DNA from: Nocardioides daeguensis
GTDB taxonomy: Bacteria; Actinomycetota; Actinomycetes; Propionibacteriales; Nocardioidaceae
Assembly (NCBI RefSeq): GCF_019192965.1
Contig: NZ_JAHTKU010000003.1
Span: 1 to 64,000 of the forward strand
Length of the DNA: 64,000 nt
Direction: 5' to 3'
Shown here in pieces: positions 53,462 to 64,000 of the stretch; the stretch's first letter is position 1; each line of letters starts with the position of its first letter. The notes below the pieces were generated by a model. That model did no database searches. It was given only the letters and a program-made list of their open reading frames with translations, and was not told where the DNA came from. Both the position numbers and the translations under genes were made by a program.

Positions 53462-53905
53462 CTAGCGCCGGTCCCAGTCGGTCCCGGGCGGCATGGCCTC
53501 GAGCCACGCCTGGAAGCCGGTCAGCGAGGAGACGCTCATCGCAAGCTCGACCAGGCCCTCGGGCGACTGGCAGCGGATCACGAGGTGGTCGGGGTAGAGC
53601 GAGGCCTGCTCGGTGCCGACGGGCTCGCGGCGGCCGTCGTACTCGAGCTCGTCACGTCGCCACGCGCGTTTTGGACGCGGCGACAGGGTGAAGACACGGA
53701 ACCACTCCAGGGTCTCGCCCGAGTAGCGCCCCAGACCCAGGACCCAGCCCCGACCCTCGGCCCCGGTCTGCAACCGGTGGCTCAGTTCGAACGTGCCACC
53801 GTTGCGGGAGAGCGTACGGCGCCGGACGATGAGTCCGGCGCCGTACAGCACACACAGGAGCAGGAGCGCGCCACAGATGTCGAGCAGCCACTCCCACCAT
53901 GCCAT
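53462..53905 (-). CDS. DUF2550 family protein
   Basis: A 147-residue protein with one N-terminal membrane helix (WEWLLDICGALLLLCVLYGAGLIV) followed by a basic stop-transfer and a cytoplasmic domain (RGWVLGLGRYSGETLEWFRVFTLSPRPKRAWRRDELEY). DUF2550 genes follow atpC in many actinobacteria, as here (18 nt after it). Function unknown. ATG at 53905. Confidence 0.9.
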   Translation of the reverse strand: MAWWEWLLDICGALLLLCVLYGAGLIVRRRTLSRNGGTFELSHRLQTGAEGRGWVLGLGRYSGETLEWFRVFTLSPRPKRAWRRDELEYDGRREPVGTEQASLYPDHLVIRCQSPEGLVELAMSVSSLTGFQAWLEAMPPGTDWDRR

Positions 53906-53923
53906 CTGCGTATCAGTGACCTT

Positions 53924-54331
53924 CTAGGAGACCTTCTCCGCGGCGCGGATCCGCGCCTCGGCGTGACGGACACGCTGCTCGGCCTCGTTGCTCGAGTCGA
54001 GCAGCCGCTTGGCCTCCTCGAGGTCGATGCGCGCCTGGGACACCTCGATGTCCTCGGCGAGCTCGACCCGCTCGGCCAGGATCGACACGCGGTCGCCCGC
54101 CACCGAGAGGAAGCCACCGTCGACGGCGACGACGACCAGCTCGTTGGAGTTCGCGACCTGGATCTCGACCACCGAGGCGGAGAGCAGCGACAGCGTGGGC
54201 GCGTGGCCGCGCAGCACGCCGATGTCTCCCTCGAGCGTGCGCGCGATGATCATCGCCGCCTCACCGGACCACACGGTCCGGTCGGCAGCGACGAGCTCGA
54301 CGTGCAGGTGCTCGACCGTGGTGTCAGCCAT
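53924..54331 (-). CDS. atpC: F1Fo ATP synthase epsilon subunit
   Basis: Part of the central stalk that couples gamma rotation to the c-ring and inhibits ATP hydrolysis. It has 135 residues: the beta-sandwich domain has LHVELVAADRTVWSGEAAMIIARTLEGDIGVLRGHAPTLSLL, with the C-terminal helical hairpin QARIDLEEAKRLLDSSNEAEQRVRHAEARIRAAEK. ATG at 54331 lies 2 nt after the atpD stop. A frame to 54391 adds 20 residues without family match. Confidence 0.96.
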   Translation of the reverse strand: MADTTVEHLHVELVAADRTVWSGEAAMIIARTLEGDIGVLRGHAPTLSLLSASVVEIQVANSNELVVVAVDGGFLSVAGDRVSILAERVELAEDIEVSQARIDLEEAKRLLDSSNEAEQRVRHAEARIRAAEKVS

Positions 54332-54333
54332 GA

Positions 54334-55791
<1,458 letters not shown>

Positions 55792-55819
55792 TTACTCCGT
55801 TGATGTTTTCTCTGGTGGG

Positions 55820-56734
55820 TCAGTCGTTCGCAGCCTGGGCGTCGGCGAGCGCGTTCACGCCACCGACGATCTCGCTGATCTCCTGGGTGATGCCCGCCTG
55901 GCGCGCCTGGTTGGCGATCCGGGTGAGCTTCTTGATCAGCTCCTCGGCGTTGTCGGTCGCCGACTTCATGGCCTTCTGGCGGGCGGCGAGCTCGGAGGCC
56001 GCGGCCTGCAGGAGGGCGTAGAAGATGCGGCTCTGGACGTACTGCGGAAGCAGTCCGTCCAGCACCTGGGCCGCCGACGGCTCGAACTCGTAGAGCGGCA
56101 GCAGCTCGTCGGCCGCGGGGGCCTCCTCGCCCTCGACGACCTCGAGCGGCAGCAGCCGGATCGCGGTCGGCTCCTGGGTGAGCATCGAGCGGAACCGGGT
56201 GTAGACCACGTGGACCTCGTCCACGTCACCGTCCTCACCCTGCTCCTTGAGGAACGCCTCGATCAGCGCCGCCCCGATCTCCGCCGCCTTGTCGTAGGTC
56301 GGCTGGTCGGAGAAGCCGGTCCAGGCCTGGACGTAGGGACGCTGGCGGAACTTGAAGTACGCCTCCGCCTTGCGCCCGGCGAGGTAGAAGTCGAGCTCCT
56401 TGCCCTCGGCACGCAGCCGCTCGGTGAGGCGCTCGGTCTCCTTGATGACGCTCGAGGAGTAGGCACCCGCCAGGCCGCGGTCGCTGGTGATGACCAGCAC
56501 GGCGGCCCGCTTCGGGTTCTCCTGCTCCCGCGTCAGCGGGTGGTCGACGTTGGAGAACGTCGCCACCGCCGACACGGCACGGGTCAGCTCCCGGGCGTAC
56601 GGCGCTGCCGCCTGCGCCCGCTGCTGCGCCTTGATGATCCGGGACGCAGCGATGAGCTCCATGGCGCGCGTGATCTTCTTCATCGACTCCGTCGACTTGA
56701 TCCGCGCGCGGTACTCACGCAGCGATACGGCCAT
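55820..56734 (-). CDS. atpG: F1Fo ATP synthase gamma subunit
   Basis: Central rotor shaft. It has 304 residues: the N-terminal coiled helix is [31 protein letters not shown], the Rossmann-like middle has [15 protein letters not shown], and the C-terminal helix is [46 protein letters not shown]. ATG at 56734 is 3 nt after the atpA stop. Confidence 0.97.
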   Translation of the reverse strand: MAVSLREYRARIKSTESMKKITRAMELIAASRIIKAQQRAQAAAPYARELTRAVSAVATFSNVDHPLTREQENPKRAAVLVITSDRGLAGAYSSSVIKETERLTERLRAEGKELDFYLAGRKAEAYFKFRQRPYVQAWTGFSDQPTYDKAAEIGAALIEAFLKEQGEDGDVDEVHVVYTRFRSMLTQEPTAIRLLPLEVVEGEEAPAADELLPLYEFEPSAAQVLDGLLPQYVQSRIFYALLQAAASELAARQKAMKSATDNAEELIKKLTRIANQARQAGITQEISEIVGGVNALADAQAAND

Positions 56735-56737
56735 GCG

Positions 56738-58375
56738 TCAGCCCCGCTTCTGCTTGACGATCTGCTCCTGCTCGAGCTCGTCGTCGGCGAGCGCACCGGC
56801 CTCGGGCTCGTGCCCGACCTTGATGCTGCCGCCGTCGGAGGTCTCGAACTGGCTCAGGAAGGTGTCGTAGGCCGCGGCGAGGCCGTCCTCGACCTCGAAC
56901 TTCTGCGTCTCGCGGATCGCGGCCAGCAGGCCGTCGTGCGAGCGACGCAGGTAGTCGAGGAACTCGCTCTCGAAGCGGAGCACGTCGCCGGTGGCGACCA
57001 CGTCGAGGCGGCCGGAGGTGCCGAGCCACAGCGAGACGGTCATCTCCTCGAGCGGGTACGGCGAGTAGGCCGGCTGCTTGAGCAGCGCCATCAGCCGCTG
57101 GCCACGGGCCAGCTGCTGCTTGGACGCGGCGTCGAGGTCGGAGGCGAACATCGCGAAGGCCTCCATGGCGCGGTACTGCGCGAGGTCGACCTTGAGCGAA
57201 CCGGTGACGGCCTTCATCGCCTTCGTCATCGCCGAGCCACCCACGCGGGAGACGGAGATGCCGACGTCGATGGCCGGGCGCTGGTTGGCCGCGAACAGGT
57301 CCGACTGCAAGAAGATCTGGCCGTCGGTGATCGAGATGACGTTGGTCGGGATGAACGCCGAGACGTCGTTGGCCTTGGTCTCGATGATCGGCAGGCCCGT
57401 CATCGAGCCCGCGCCGAGCTCGTCGGACAGCTTCGCGCAACGCTCCAGCAGGCGGGAGTGCAGGTAGAAGACGTCACCCGGGTAGGCCTCGCGGCCCGGC
57501 GGACGACGCAGCAGCAGCGACACGGCACGGTAGGCCTCGGCCTGCTTGGTCAGGTCGTCGAACACGATGAGGACGTGCTTGCCCTGGTACATCCAGTGCT
57601 GGCCGATGGCCGAGCCGGTGTAGGGGGCGAGGTACTTGAAGCCCGCGCTGTCGGACGCCGGAGCCGCCACGATCGTGGTGTACTCCAGGGCGCCGGCCTC
57701 CTCGAGGGCGCCACGCACGGAGGCGATGGTCGAGCCCTTCTGGCCGATCGCGACGTAGATGCAGCGGACCTGCTTGCTCGGGTCGCCCGACTCCCAGTTC
57801 TGCTTCTGGTTGATGATCGTGTCGATCGCGACCGTGGTCTTGCCGGTGGCGCGGTCGCCGATGATCAGCTGGCGCTGGCCGCGGCCGACCGGGGTCATCG
57901 AGTCGATGGCCTTGATGCCGGTGGCGAGCGGCTCGTGGACCGACTTGCGCATCATCACGCCGGGGGCCTGGAGCTCGAGGGCACGGCGACCCTCGGTGGC
58001 GATCTCTCCGAGGCCGTCGATCGGCTTGCCGAGCGGGTCGACGACGCGGCCCAGGTAGCCCTCGCCGACGGGGACCGAGAGGATCTCGCCGGTGCGGCGG
58101 ACCGTCTGGCCCTCCTCGATCTTGTCGAAGTCACCGAGGATGACGACACCGATCTCGCGGTCCTCGAGGTTCAGCGCGAGGCCGAGCGTGCCGTCCTCGA
58201 ACTCGAGGAGCTCGTTGGCCATGGCCGACGGCAGGCCCGACACGCGGGCGATGCCGTCCGCGGCGGAGGCGACGGCGCCGACCTCTTCCTTGCTCGCGGC
58301 CGCGGGCTGGAAGTCAGCGACGTACTTGGCGAGGGCGTCGCGGATCTCGTCCGGACGGATGGAGAGTTCCGTCAT
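56738..58375 (-). CDS. atpA: F1Fo ATP synthase alpha subunit
   Basis: Non-catalytic nucleotide-binding partner of beta. It has 545 residues with the P-loop [44 protein letters not shown] and the [15 protein letters not shown] arginine-finger region. It carries a C-terminal extension ([25 protein letters not shown]) of a kind seen in actinobacteria such as Mycobacterium, where it limits ATP hydrolysis; that role here is inference. ATG at 58375. Confidence 0.98.
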   Translation of the reverse strand: MTELSIRPDEIRDALAKYVADFQPAAASKEEVGAVASAADGIARVSGLPSAMANELLEFEDGTLGLALNLEDREIGVVILGDFDKIEEGQTVRRTGEILSVPVGEGYLGRVVDPLGKPIDGLGEIATEGRRALELQAPGVMMRKSVHEPLATGIKAIDSMTPVGRGQRQLIIGDRATGKTTVAIDTIINQKQNWESGDPSKQVRCIYVAIGQKGSTIASVRGALEEAGALEYTTIVAAPASDSAGFKYLAPYTGSAIGQHWMYQGKHVLIVFDDLTKQAEAYRAVSLLLRRPPGREAYPGDVFYLHSRLLERCAKLSDELGAGSMTGLPIIETKANDVSAFIPTNVISITDGQIFLQSDLFAANQRPAIDVGISVSRVGGSAMTKAMKAVTGSLKVDLAQYRAMEAFAMFASDLDAASKQQLARGQRLMALLKQPAYSPYPLEEMTVSLWLGTSGRLDVVATGDVLRFESEFLDYLRRSHDGLLAAIRETQKFEVEDGLAAAYDTFLSQFETSDGGSIKVGHEPEAGALADDELEQEQIVKQKRG

Positions 58376-58437
58376 CTCTGGTGCCTTCTCTCTTGTCTAC
58401 AGCTGTGAAGTCGTGGGGTGGTACGGCGATCGCGGCG

Positions 58438-59243
58438 TCAGCCGGCGATCTTGCGGCGAGCGTCGTCCAGGCGGGCCAGGACGGTTCCGTCGATGACGTC
58501 GTCCCCGATCTCCACCTTCATGCCGCCGATCACGCCGGCGTCGACGACGATGTTGAGGTGCACCGGACGGCCGTACTGGCGCGTCAGTGCGGCGGCGAGA
58601 CGCCGCTGGTCGGCCTCGGCGAGCGGGCGGGCGACGTGCACGGTGGCAACGCCCTCGCCCTGCACCTGCGCCGCGGTGCGCTCGTAGTCCTCGAGCGCGG
58701 CGACGACGGTCCGGTAGGAGCCGGACAGCGCCTGCTTGACCAGCTGCACGGTCGTCGGGAGCACCTTGCCGGTGAGCAGGGTCTCGATGAGCGCGCCCTT
58801 GTCGGCCGCGGAACGGACCGGGTCGGACAGCGCGTCGCGCAGGCCGTGGTTGCCGATGACCAGCTGGCGCACGGAGAACAGCTCGTCGACCAGAGCGTCG
58901 CCCTGCAGGCCGACGGACCGGACGGCGGCGATCACACCGAGCTGCTCGAGCGCGTCGGCGAGGTCGCGGGGGCGGGTCCAGCGCCGGCCGACCGCGTCAC
59001 GCAGCAGGCCGACCGTGGCCCCGTCGACCTTGCCGCTGAACAGGTCGCCGACGAGGCCCGAGCGGGCCTCGACCGGAACCGACTGGTCGGTGACCACCCG
59101 GCGCAGCGCCGCCTCGGCCCGCAGGGTGCGGGCCGCGGAGAAGAGGTCGCCGGCCACCGTGGAGGCCGACGCCTCGGCCACCCCACCGACCTGGTCGGTG
59201 AGGGCGGCCATGGCGTCTGCGGAGGCGCCGCGGAAGGACACCA

Positions 59244-59244
<1 letters not shown>
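58438..59244 (-). CDS. atpH: F1Fo ATP synthase delta subunit
   Basis: Peripheral-stalk subunit linking F1 to the b subunit. It has 268 residues; unlike mycobacteria it is a separate protein, not a b-delta fusion. Features: GDLFSAARTLRAEAALRRVVTD, RPLAEADQRRLAAALTRQYGRPVHLNIVVDAGVIGGMKVEIGDDVIDGTV-type C-terminal core ending in RLDDARRKIAG. ATG at 59244 overlaps the atpF stop by one base (TGATG). Confidence 0.95.
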
Positions 59245-59813
<569 letters not shown>

Positions 59814-59852
59814 CTAGCTAGATCTCGTGCTGACAGGAGGCGGCCGTACGGC

Positions 59853-60071
59853 TCAGGTGTTCGAAGCCTTGAGGACGAACGCCAGGGCGATGCCGATGAT
59901 GGCGAGCGCCTCGGCGAGCGCGAAGCCGAGGATCGCGATCGACTGGAGGCGGCTCTGCGCCTCGGGCTGGCGGGCAACGCCGTTGATGTACGCGGCGAAG
60001 ATCAGACCGATGCCGATACCCGGGCCGATGGCGGCCAGGCCGTAACCGATCATGTTGAGAGAGCCACCCAT
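59853..60071 (-). CDS. atpE: F1Fo ATP synthase c subunit
   Basis: Ring-forming proteolipid. It has 72 residues: the first helix has the glycine motif [24 protein letters not shown] with the RQPE loop, the second carries the proton-binding Glu in [15 protein letters not shown]. No Na+-site Gln/Ser pattern is apparent, so it is probably H+-driven. ATG at 60071 has AAAGGAAAG upstream. Confidence 0.97.
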   Translation of the reverse strand: MGGSLNMIGYGLAAIGPGIGIGLIFAAYINGVARQPEAQSRLQSIAILGFALAEALAIIGIALAFVLKASNT

Positions 60072-60145
60072 GGCTACTTTCCTTTCGGGTTGTTTTCTCG
60101 TGCTGAGAACTGTGGGTTGTGGTGCAGTGGTGAGAGCGGGGAGGG

Positions 60146-60943
60146 TCAGTGCTCGTCGGCGAGCGCGCCCTGGATGTACATCGCGTTGAGCAGGACGAAC
60201 ACGTAGGCCTGCAGGACCTGGACCAGGATCTCCAAGAAGCTGATGGCGATCGCCAGCACCCAGGCGAGCGGACCGGCGACGTAGCCGATCCCGCCCACGT
60301 GCTCGATGAGGTAAAGGCCGCCGGTGGCGAAGAGCACCAGCAGGATGTGGCCGGCGAACATGTTGGCGAACAGACGCAGGGCCAGCGTGACCGGGCGGAC
60401 CAGGATGTTGGAGAAGAACTCCAACGGGACCAGCAGCGGGTACATCACCGGGCTGACACCCGACGGGACGCTCTGCAGCTTGAGGTAGCCGAGGAGGCCG
60501 TGCTTGGCGATGCCGACGCCGTTGTAGACCACCCACGACAGACCCGCCAGCGCGTAGGCCATGCCCGCGCGGCTGAACGTCGGGAACTGGATGAACGGGA
60601 TGCTGGCGAACAGGTTGTTGACCAGGATGAAGAAGAAGATCGTGACCAGGTACGGCACGAACCGCTGGAAGTCGTGGCTGCCGATGATGTCGCGGGCGAC
60701 GCTGTTGCGGACGAAGCCGTAGGCGCCCTCGCCGGCGAACTGGAGCTTGCCGGGGACGAGCGCGCGCTTGCGGGCGGCCAGGAAGAAGAAGCCGAACACC
60801 AAGATCGCCGCGAGGAACAGCTGGACCATCGGCTTGGTGACCTCGGTGCCGGCGATGCCGGGGAGGTCGAAGATGCTCGGGCCGGGCGCGTTGAACGTGT
60901 CGCCACCCTCGGCGGCGATGGTGGCGCTGGCTGCGGTGATCAC
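60146..60943 (-). CDS. atpB: F1Fo ATP synthase a subunit
   Basis: Stator channel subunit. It has 265 residues with about six membrane helices and the essential Arg in [36 protein letters not shown] and the C-terminal [22 protein letters not shown] are typical. GTG at 60943, MITAASATI. It follows AtpZ by 16 nt. Confidence 0.96.
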   Translation of the reverse strand: MITAASATIAAEGGDTFNAPGPSIFDLPGIAGTEVTKPMVQLFLAAILVFGFFFLAARKRALVPGKLQFAGEGAYGFVRNSVARDIIGSHDFQRFVPYLVTIFFFILVNNLFASIPFIQFPTFSRAGMAYALAGLSWVVYNGVGIAKHGLLGYLKLQSVPSGVSPVMYPLLVPLEFFSNILVRPVTLALRLFANMFAGHILLVLFATGGLYLIEHVGGIGYVAGPLAWVLAIAISFLEILVQVLQAYVFVLLNAMYIQGALADEH

Positions 60944-60959
60944 CAGGTCTCCTCTGCGG

Positions 60960-61223
60960 TCACTGCTCGTCTGAACTGTCGGACTTCGGGCTGTCGGGTG
61001 GAGCTGGTGGATCTGGTGGCGCCACGGGCGTCATGCGGAAGCGCCGGGCCGTCATGAAGATCCCCAGCGCGGCACCCGCGAGAATGCCCACCGCCACGAG
61101 GAACGTCGTACCCAACCAGCGGTCCGCCAGCCAGCCGAGGAAGCCGTAGAACGCGACCCCGGCCACGACGTAGCCGAACGCGTGCCACGGATCGCCCTGG
61201 GGCTTCTCCTCGGGCTGACTCAT
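60960..61223 (-). CDS. atpZ: AtpZ/AtpI-family small membrane protein
   Basis: An 87-residue protein with two membrane helices, the ATPase_gene1 pattern (FGYVVAGVAFYGFLGWLADRWLGTTFLVAVGILAGAALGIFMTARRF) and a Pro/Asp/Ser tail. Such proteins assist c-ring assembly or cation supply in other ATP synthases. It lies between AtpI and atpB. ATG at 61223. Confidence 0.85.
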   Translation of the reverse strand: MSQPEEKPQGDPWHAFGYVVAGVAFYGFLGWLADRWLGTTFLVAVGILAGAALGIFMTARRFRMTPVAPPDPPAPPDSPKSDSSDEQ

Positions 61224-61253
61224 TGCGCCCCGGACAATAGCAGTCGCTCCGGG

Positions 61254-61700
61254 TCATCGCGCACCGCCCTCGACCGGGGCCGCGGGCCGCGGCTCGAAGG
61301 CCGGGATCCGGGCCGTCGTGGCGAGCACGATCTGCACCGTCATCCACACGAACGCGCCGAGGATGATGGCGATGCCGACCCACGTGCTGTCGAGCTCGTC
61401 GTCGAGCAGGCCGGACTCGTTGAGCGCGACGAACACCAGCGCCATGGCCACCACCTGGAAGGTGTAGGTGAGCATCGCGAAGAGCAGCGACGCGGTCGGC
61501 ATCAGCCGCGAGACCAGCTCGACGGCGAACGATCCGAAGGCGAAGACGCCCACGGCGATCACTCCCCCGACGGCGGCGCCGAGCGCGGCGGACGAGCCGG
61601 CGCCGAGCGCGGCGACCACGACGAGGAGCACCGCGGCCGCGGCAGCAACCAAGGCTGCACGCAACACCACGCGGTGTGTCCGGGTCTCGGTCGTCAGCAT
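61254..61700 (-). CDS. atpI: ATP synthase protein I (AtpI)-like membrane protein
   Basis: A 148-residue protein with four hydrophobic helices (VVLRAALVAAAAAVLLVVVAALGAG, AVGGVIAVGVFAFGSFAVELV, FAMLTYTFQVVAMALVFVAL, WVGIAIILGAFVWMTVQIVLA). Position directly before atpZ/atpB and topology fit the AtpI chaperone, though sequence conservation in this family is low. The promoter region with a CRP-like site lies just upstream. ATG at 61700. Confidence 0.75.
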   Translation of the reverse strand: MLTTETRTHRVVLRAALVAAAAAVLLVVVAALGAGSSAALGAAVGGVIAVGVFAFGSFAVELVSRLMPTASLLFAMLTYTFQVVAMALVFVALNESGLLDDELDSTWVGIAIILGAFVWMTVQIVLATTARIPAFEPRPAAPVEGGAR

Positions 61701-61746
61701 CGGCGGCCGTTCTGCTCGGGTGCGTCCTGGGCGGTCTCGGAGGTTG

Positions 61747-61788
61747 CCCTCCGGGAGTTCGTGAAAGTTATCACAAAGTCCCGGAGGG
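61747..61788. terminator. 10-bp inverted repeat across the wecA stop
   Basis: Arms CCCTCCGGGA (61747-61756) and TCCCGGAGGG (61779-61788) are perfect, with a 22-nt centre. The right arm codes the last residues (PSGT) of the WecA-like protein, and the centre holds its stop and the CRP-like site. It could terminate the wecA transcript or, when a protein binds the centre, be remodelled. Confidence 0.5.
61760..61775 (-). promoter_or_regulatory. CRP/GlxR-like binding site upstream of the atp operon
   Basis: On the minus strand TGTGATAACTTTCACG matches the actinobacterial CRP/GlxR consensus TGTGA-N6-TCACA at 9 of 10 defined positions. It is 60 nt upstream of the AtpI ATG and overlaps the stop of the upstream gene. 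Confidence 0.55.
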
Positions 61789-62940
61789 CTCCGAATCGGG
61801 GGTCGCCTCCGGCTCCCTGAGCGCCTCCGCGGGATCGTGCACGTGGGGCAGCGCGAAGGTGAGAGCGAGGGTCACGAGCAGGCTCACGCCCAGCCCGGCC
61901 CACACCACCGGCCCCGTGAACACGCTGGCCAGGACGACGCCGAACGCGATCAGGCCGGCCCACAGCCACATGATGATCACCGCCCGGCGGTGGGAGTGGC
62001 CGATCTCGAGCAGTCGGTGGTGGAGGTGCTGCTTGTCGGGCGCGAACGGCGAGCGCCCGGCCCGCGTGCGTCGTACGACGGCCAGGACCAGGTCGCCCAG
62101 GGGCACGATCAGGATCAGGATCGGCAGCGCGAACGGCAGCAGCACCGGGAGCAGGCTCGACCGGGTGCCGTCGGCACCCTGGGCGAGGTCACCGGGGGCG
62201 AACTGGGTGGTGATCGTGATCGCCGTTGCGGAGAGGACCAGGCCGATCAGCATCGACCCGCTGTCGCCCATGAACAGGCGGGCCGGGTGGAAGTTGTGGA
62301 CCAGGAAGCCCACACAGGCGCCGGCCAGGGCCGCGGAGAGCAGGGCTCCGGTGGTGGCCCGGCTGACGTCGTTGAGGACCGACAGGGCGTAGCAGAACAG
62401 GAAGAACGCCGACGCGCTGATCCCGATCACCCCGGCCGCCAGGCCGTCGAGCCCGTCGATGAAGTTGACCGCGTTGACGGTCGCCAGCACCACGAAGGCG
62501 GTCAGCAGCGCACCCTGGCCGGTGTCGAGCGCGAACACTTCGCCGGTGGCCTGGTAGAAGTACTTGAACTGGATGCCGGCGTAGACCAGCACCCCCACCG
62601 CCAGTACCTGGCCGCCGAACTTCGTGAGCGCATCGAGGTCGAAGATGTCGTCGACCACGCCGACCGCGCAGACCAACGTCCCCGCGACGAGCACCGAGAG
62701 CGCGTCGTCCGAGAACGGGTTGCGGGTGCTCAGGAACGGCAGCTGCTGGGCCACCAGGTAGGCCGCCCAGAGGCCGCCGAGCATCGCGAGACCACCGAGG
62801 TAAGGGATCGGCTCCGCATGGACGTCGCGGTCGCGGACCTTCGCGACGGCCCCCGTGCGCAGTGCGATCTCCCGAGCGACGACCGTCAGCAGGTAGGTGA
62901 CGATCGCCGCGACGAGGAAGACGACGAGGTACTCACGCAT
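61771..62940 (-). CDS. WecA/TagO-like undecaprenyl(decaprenyl)-phosphate GlcNAc-1-phosphate transferase
   Basis: Transfers a sugar-1-phosphate from a UDP-sugar to the polyprenyl carrier, starting arabinogalactan, teichoic acid or other envelope glycans. It has 389 residues and about ten helices of the MraY/WecA family. Motifs: PIPYLGGLAMLGG, GVVDDIFDLDALTKFGGQ, VNAVNFIDGLDGLAAGV, FMGDSGSMLIG and DKQHLHHRLLEIGHSHR (HxHH). ATG at 62940 overlaps the tsaC stop by 8 nt. It lies just upstream of the atp operon, as in other actinobacteria. Confidence 0.93.
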   Translation of the reverse strand: MREYLVVFLVAAIVTYLLTVVAREIALRTGAVAKVRDRDVHAEPIPYLGGLAMLGGLWAAYLVAQQLPFLSTRNPFSDDALSVLVAGTLVCAVGVVDDIFDLDALTKFGGQVLAVGVLVYAGIQFKYFYQATGEVFALDTGQGALLTAFVVLATVNAVNFIDGLDGLAAGVIGISASAFFLFCYALSVLNDVSRATTGALLSAALAGACVGFLVHNFHPARLFMGDSGSMLIGLVLSATAITITTQFAPGDLAQGADGTRSSLLPVLLPFALPILILIVPLGDLVLAVVRRTRAGRSPFAPDKQHLHHRLLEIGHSHRRAVIIMWLWAGLIAFGVVLASVFTGPVVWAGLGVSLLVTLALTFALPHVHDPAEALREPEATPDSEPSGTL

Positions 62941-63682
62941 CGGAGGGCGCGGCCTCCTGCTCCCCCGGCTGCTCCCCCGGTTGCTCCCCCGGTTGCTCCC
63001 CCGGTTGCTCGTCCGGCTCGACCTGGACGGTGATGCCGAGGTCGGACAGCGCGGCGTCGAGGTCGGCGACCGGGATCGCGCCGAGGCGCAGCAGCCGCGG
63101 ACGCTCGCCGGTGGCGTCGAGGATCGTCGAGGGAACCGTGCCGGGCGAGGCGCCGGCGTCGACGACGACCGCGACGGACTCCCCCAGCATCTCGATCGCC
63201 GCGTCCGCGTCGAGGGCGGCCGGGCGTCCGGAGAGGTTGGCGGAGCTGACCGCGAGCGGCCCGGTGCGGTCGAGCAGCTCACGGGCCACGGCGTGGTCGG
63301 GCATCCGGATCGCGACCGTGCCGCGGGTGTCGCCCAGGTCCCACTGCAGCGACGGCTGCTGGTGGCACACGATCGTCAGCGCGCCGGGCCAGAACCTCTC
63401 CACCAGCGGCGCGACGTACGACGGCACACGGGTCGCGAGCGCCTCGAGCGTGCCCTTCGTGCCGACGAGCACGGGAGGCGGCATCTCGCGGCCGCGGCCC
63501 TTGGCGGCCAGCAGCCGCGCGACCGCGTCGGGGTCGAAGGCGTCGGCACCGACGCCGTAGACGGTGTCGGTGGGAAGCACGACCAGACGGCCCAGCCGGA
63601 CTGCGCGGCTCGCCGCGTCCAGCGCCGCCTCGCGCTCCTCGTCGGTCTCGGTCGGGAACCGCTCGGCACTCACGCTCGCCAT
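62933..63682 (-). CDS. tsaC: L-threonylcarbamoyladenylate synthase (Sua5/TsaC)
   Basis: Makes threonylcarbamoyl-AMP from Thr, bicarbonate and ATP for t6A37 of ANN-decoding tRNAs. It has 249 residues of the YrdC domain: LVVLPTDTVYGVGADAFD, KGRGREMPPPVLVG (substrate Lys/Arg), PGALTIV and GPLAVSSANLSGRPA. The C-terminus has an acidic linker with four PGEQ repeats (12-bp units at 62960-63007). ATG at 63682. It overlaps prmC upstream by 13 nt and wecA downstream by 8 nt, so the three genes are one unit. Confidence 0.94.
   Translation of the reverse strand: MASVSAERFPTETDEEREAALDAASRAVRLGRLVVLPTDTVYGVGADAFDPDAVARLLAAKGRGREMPPPVLVGTKGTLEALATRVPSYVAPLVERFWPGALTIVCHQQPSLQWDLGDTRGTVAIRMPDHAVARELLDRTGPLAVSSANLSGRPAALDADAAIEMLGESVAVVVDAGASPGTVPSTILDATGERPRLLRLGAIPVADLDAALSDLGITVQVEPDEQPGEQPGEQPGEQPGEQEAAPSDA
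62960..63007 (-). repeat. 12-bp tandem repeat (PGEQ x4) in tsaC
   Basis: Four 12-bp units CTCCCCCGGTTG (one variant CTCCCCCGGCTG), coding PGEQ repeats in the C-terminal tail of the Sua5/TsaC protein. Likely to vary in copy number by slippage. Confidence 0.85.
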
Positions 63683-64000
63683 CCTCCCACCGAGTGGTGC
63701 TCGAGGTGCGGGCGGCGTGCCGTGGTGAACCGCGGCCGGCCGGCGAGGTCACGGTGGTCGCGGACCTCCTCCCACCGCCCGCCGCTGCTGAACACCGCCG
63801 GGGCGGACTCGCCCTGGACGTCGGCGTGCTCCACGCCGACCACGCCCCCGGGCTTGAGCAGGACCAGGCCGCGGGCGGCGATCACCCGGATCGCGTCCAG
63901 ACCGTCGTCGCCGGAGAACAGGGCCAGGTGCGGGTCGTGGTCCCGGGCCTCGACGGCCACCGACTCCCACGCCTCCAGGGGTACGTAGGGCGGATTGCTG
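63670..64000 (-). CDS. prmC: PrmC, release-factor glutamine methyltransferase (3' part only)
   Basis: N5-methylates the Gln of the GGQ motif of RF1/RF2. Only about 110 C-terminal codons are in the window; the gene continues beyond position 64000. At the edge the frame reads SNPPYVPLEAWESVAVEARD with the diagnostic NPPY. It then has DHDPHLALFSGDDGLDAIRVIAARG (the LFSGxDGLD family segment), GVVGVEHADVQ and a C-terminal RDLAGRPRFTTARR, all typical of PrmC. It overlaps tsaC by 13 nt. Confidence 0.9.
   Translation of the reverse strand, partial: SNPPYVPLEAWESVAVEARDHDPHLALFSGDDGLDAIRVIAARGLVLLKPGGVVGVEHADVQGESAPAVFSSGGRWEEVRDHRDLAGRPRFTTARRPHLEHHSVGGWRA

Overview
The window is about 70% GC chromosomal DNA from an actinobacterium. 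Gene content and order point to a Nocardioides-like member of the Nocardioidaceae. The pointers are NucS (EndoMS) instead of MutSL, a short NusA, an InfB with a Pro/Gly/Ala-rich N-terminus, DUF2550 after the atp operon, many GTG/TTG starts, and dispersed palindromic repeats with GGTCTCGATACG-type ends. It is mostly core chromosome, with no tRNA, rRNA, CRISPR, prophage or complete insertion sequence. A 17-base C run at the left edge may mark a contig end or poor base calls.

Region 1 (79-14853, mostly minus strand) is the translation and RNA block: rimP-nusA-ylxR-infB-rbfA-truB-ribF, a membrane protein and a nucleoside hydrolase, then rpsO and pnp. A lone molybdopterin oxidoreductase and a small GGQ peptidyl-tRNA hydrolase (ArfB type) lie on the plus strand between these groups. 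Region 2 (14931-16483) holds a Tat/lipobox ferritin-like lipoprotein and the only large gene-free stretch, which carries REP-like repeats and a long hairpin. Region 3 (16484-27700, minus strand) is the conserved dxr-rseP-ispG-GNAT and proS block, with a CoA-transferase/hydrolase and a HAD protein downstream of proS. A divergent TetR / exported FAD oxidoreductase pair interrupts it.

Region 4 (27823-48626) is the most interesting part. Scattered in it are enzymes of acetyl-CoA assimilation by the ethylmalonyl-CoA route: acetyl-CoA acetyltransferase, a 3-hydroxyacyl-CoA dehydrogenase with a duplicated domain, crotonyl-CoA carboxylase/reductase (ccr), an epimerase, a MeaA-type ethylmalonyl-CoA mutase, the mutase chaperone MeaB, and a cob(I)alamin adenosyltransferase. 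The intergenic DNA upstream of ccr, the dehydrogenase, meaA and (weaker) the thiolase/epimerase pair carries the same palindromic box, GGTTACCGACGGGTAGTC or a variant. This suggests one regulator, encoded elsewhere, controls a dispersed regulon. Between these genes lie a pxpABC 5-oxoprolinase operon, a DivIVA-like coiled-coil protein with an AI-2E-family permease, nucS, a ferritin and a Cys-rich small protein behind an IdeR/DtxR-like iron box, and an ArsC-like protein ending in a nested 19-bp inverted repeat.

Region 5 (48684-53905) has a SWIM-SNF2 helicase, an MFS exporter and DUF2550. Region 6 (53924-61700) is the complete F1Fo ATP synthase operon atpI-atpZ-B-E-F-H-A-G-D-C (minus strand), with a CRP-like site upstream of atpI. 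Region 7 (61771-64000) has a WecA/TagO-like phosphotransferase, the tRNA threonylcarbamoyladenosine synthase Sua5/TsaC, and the 3' part of prmC running off the right edge.
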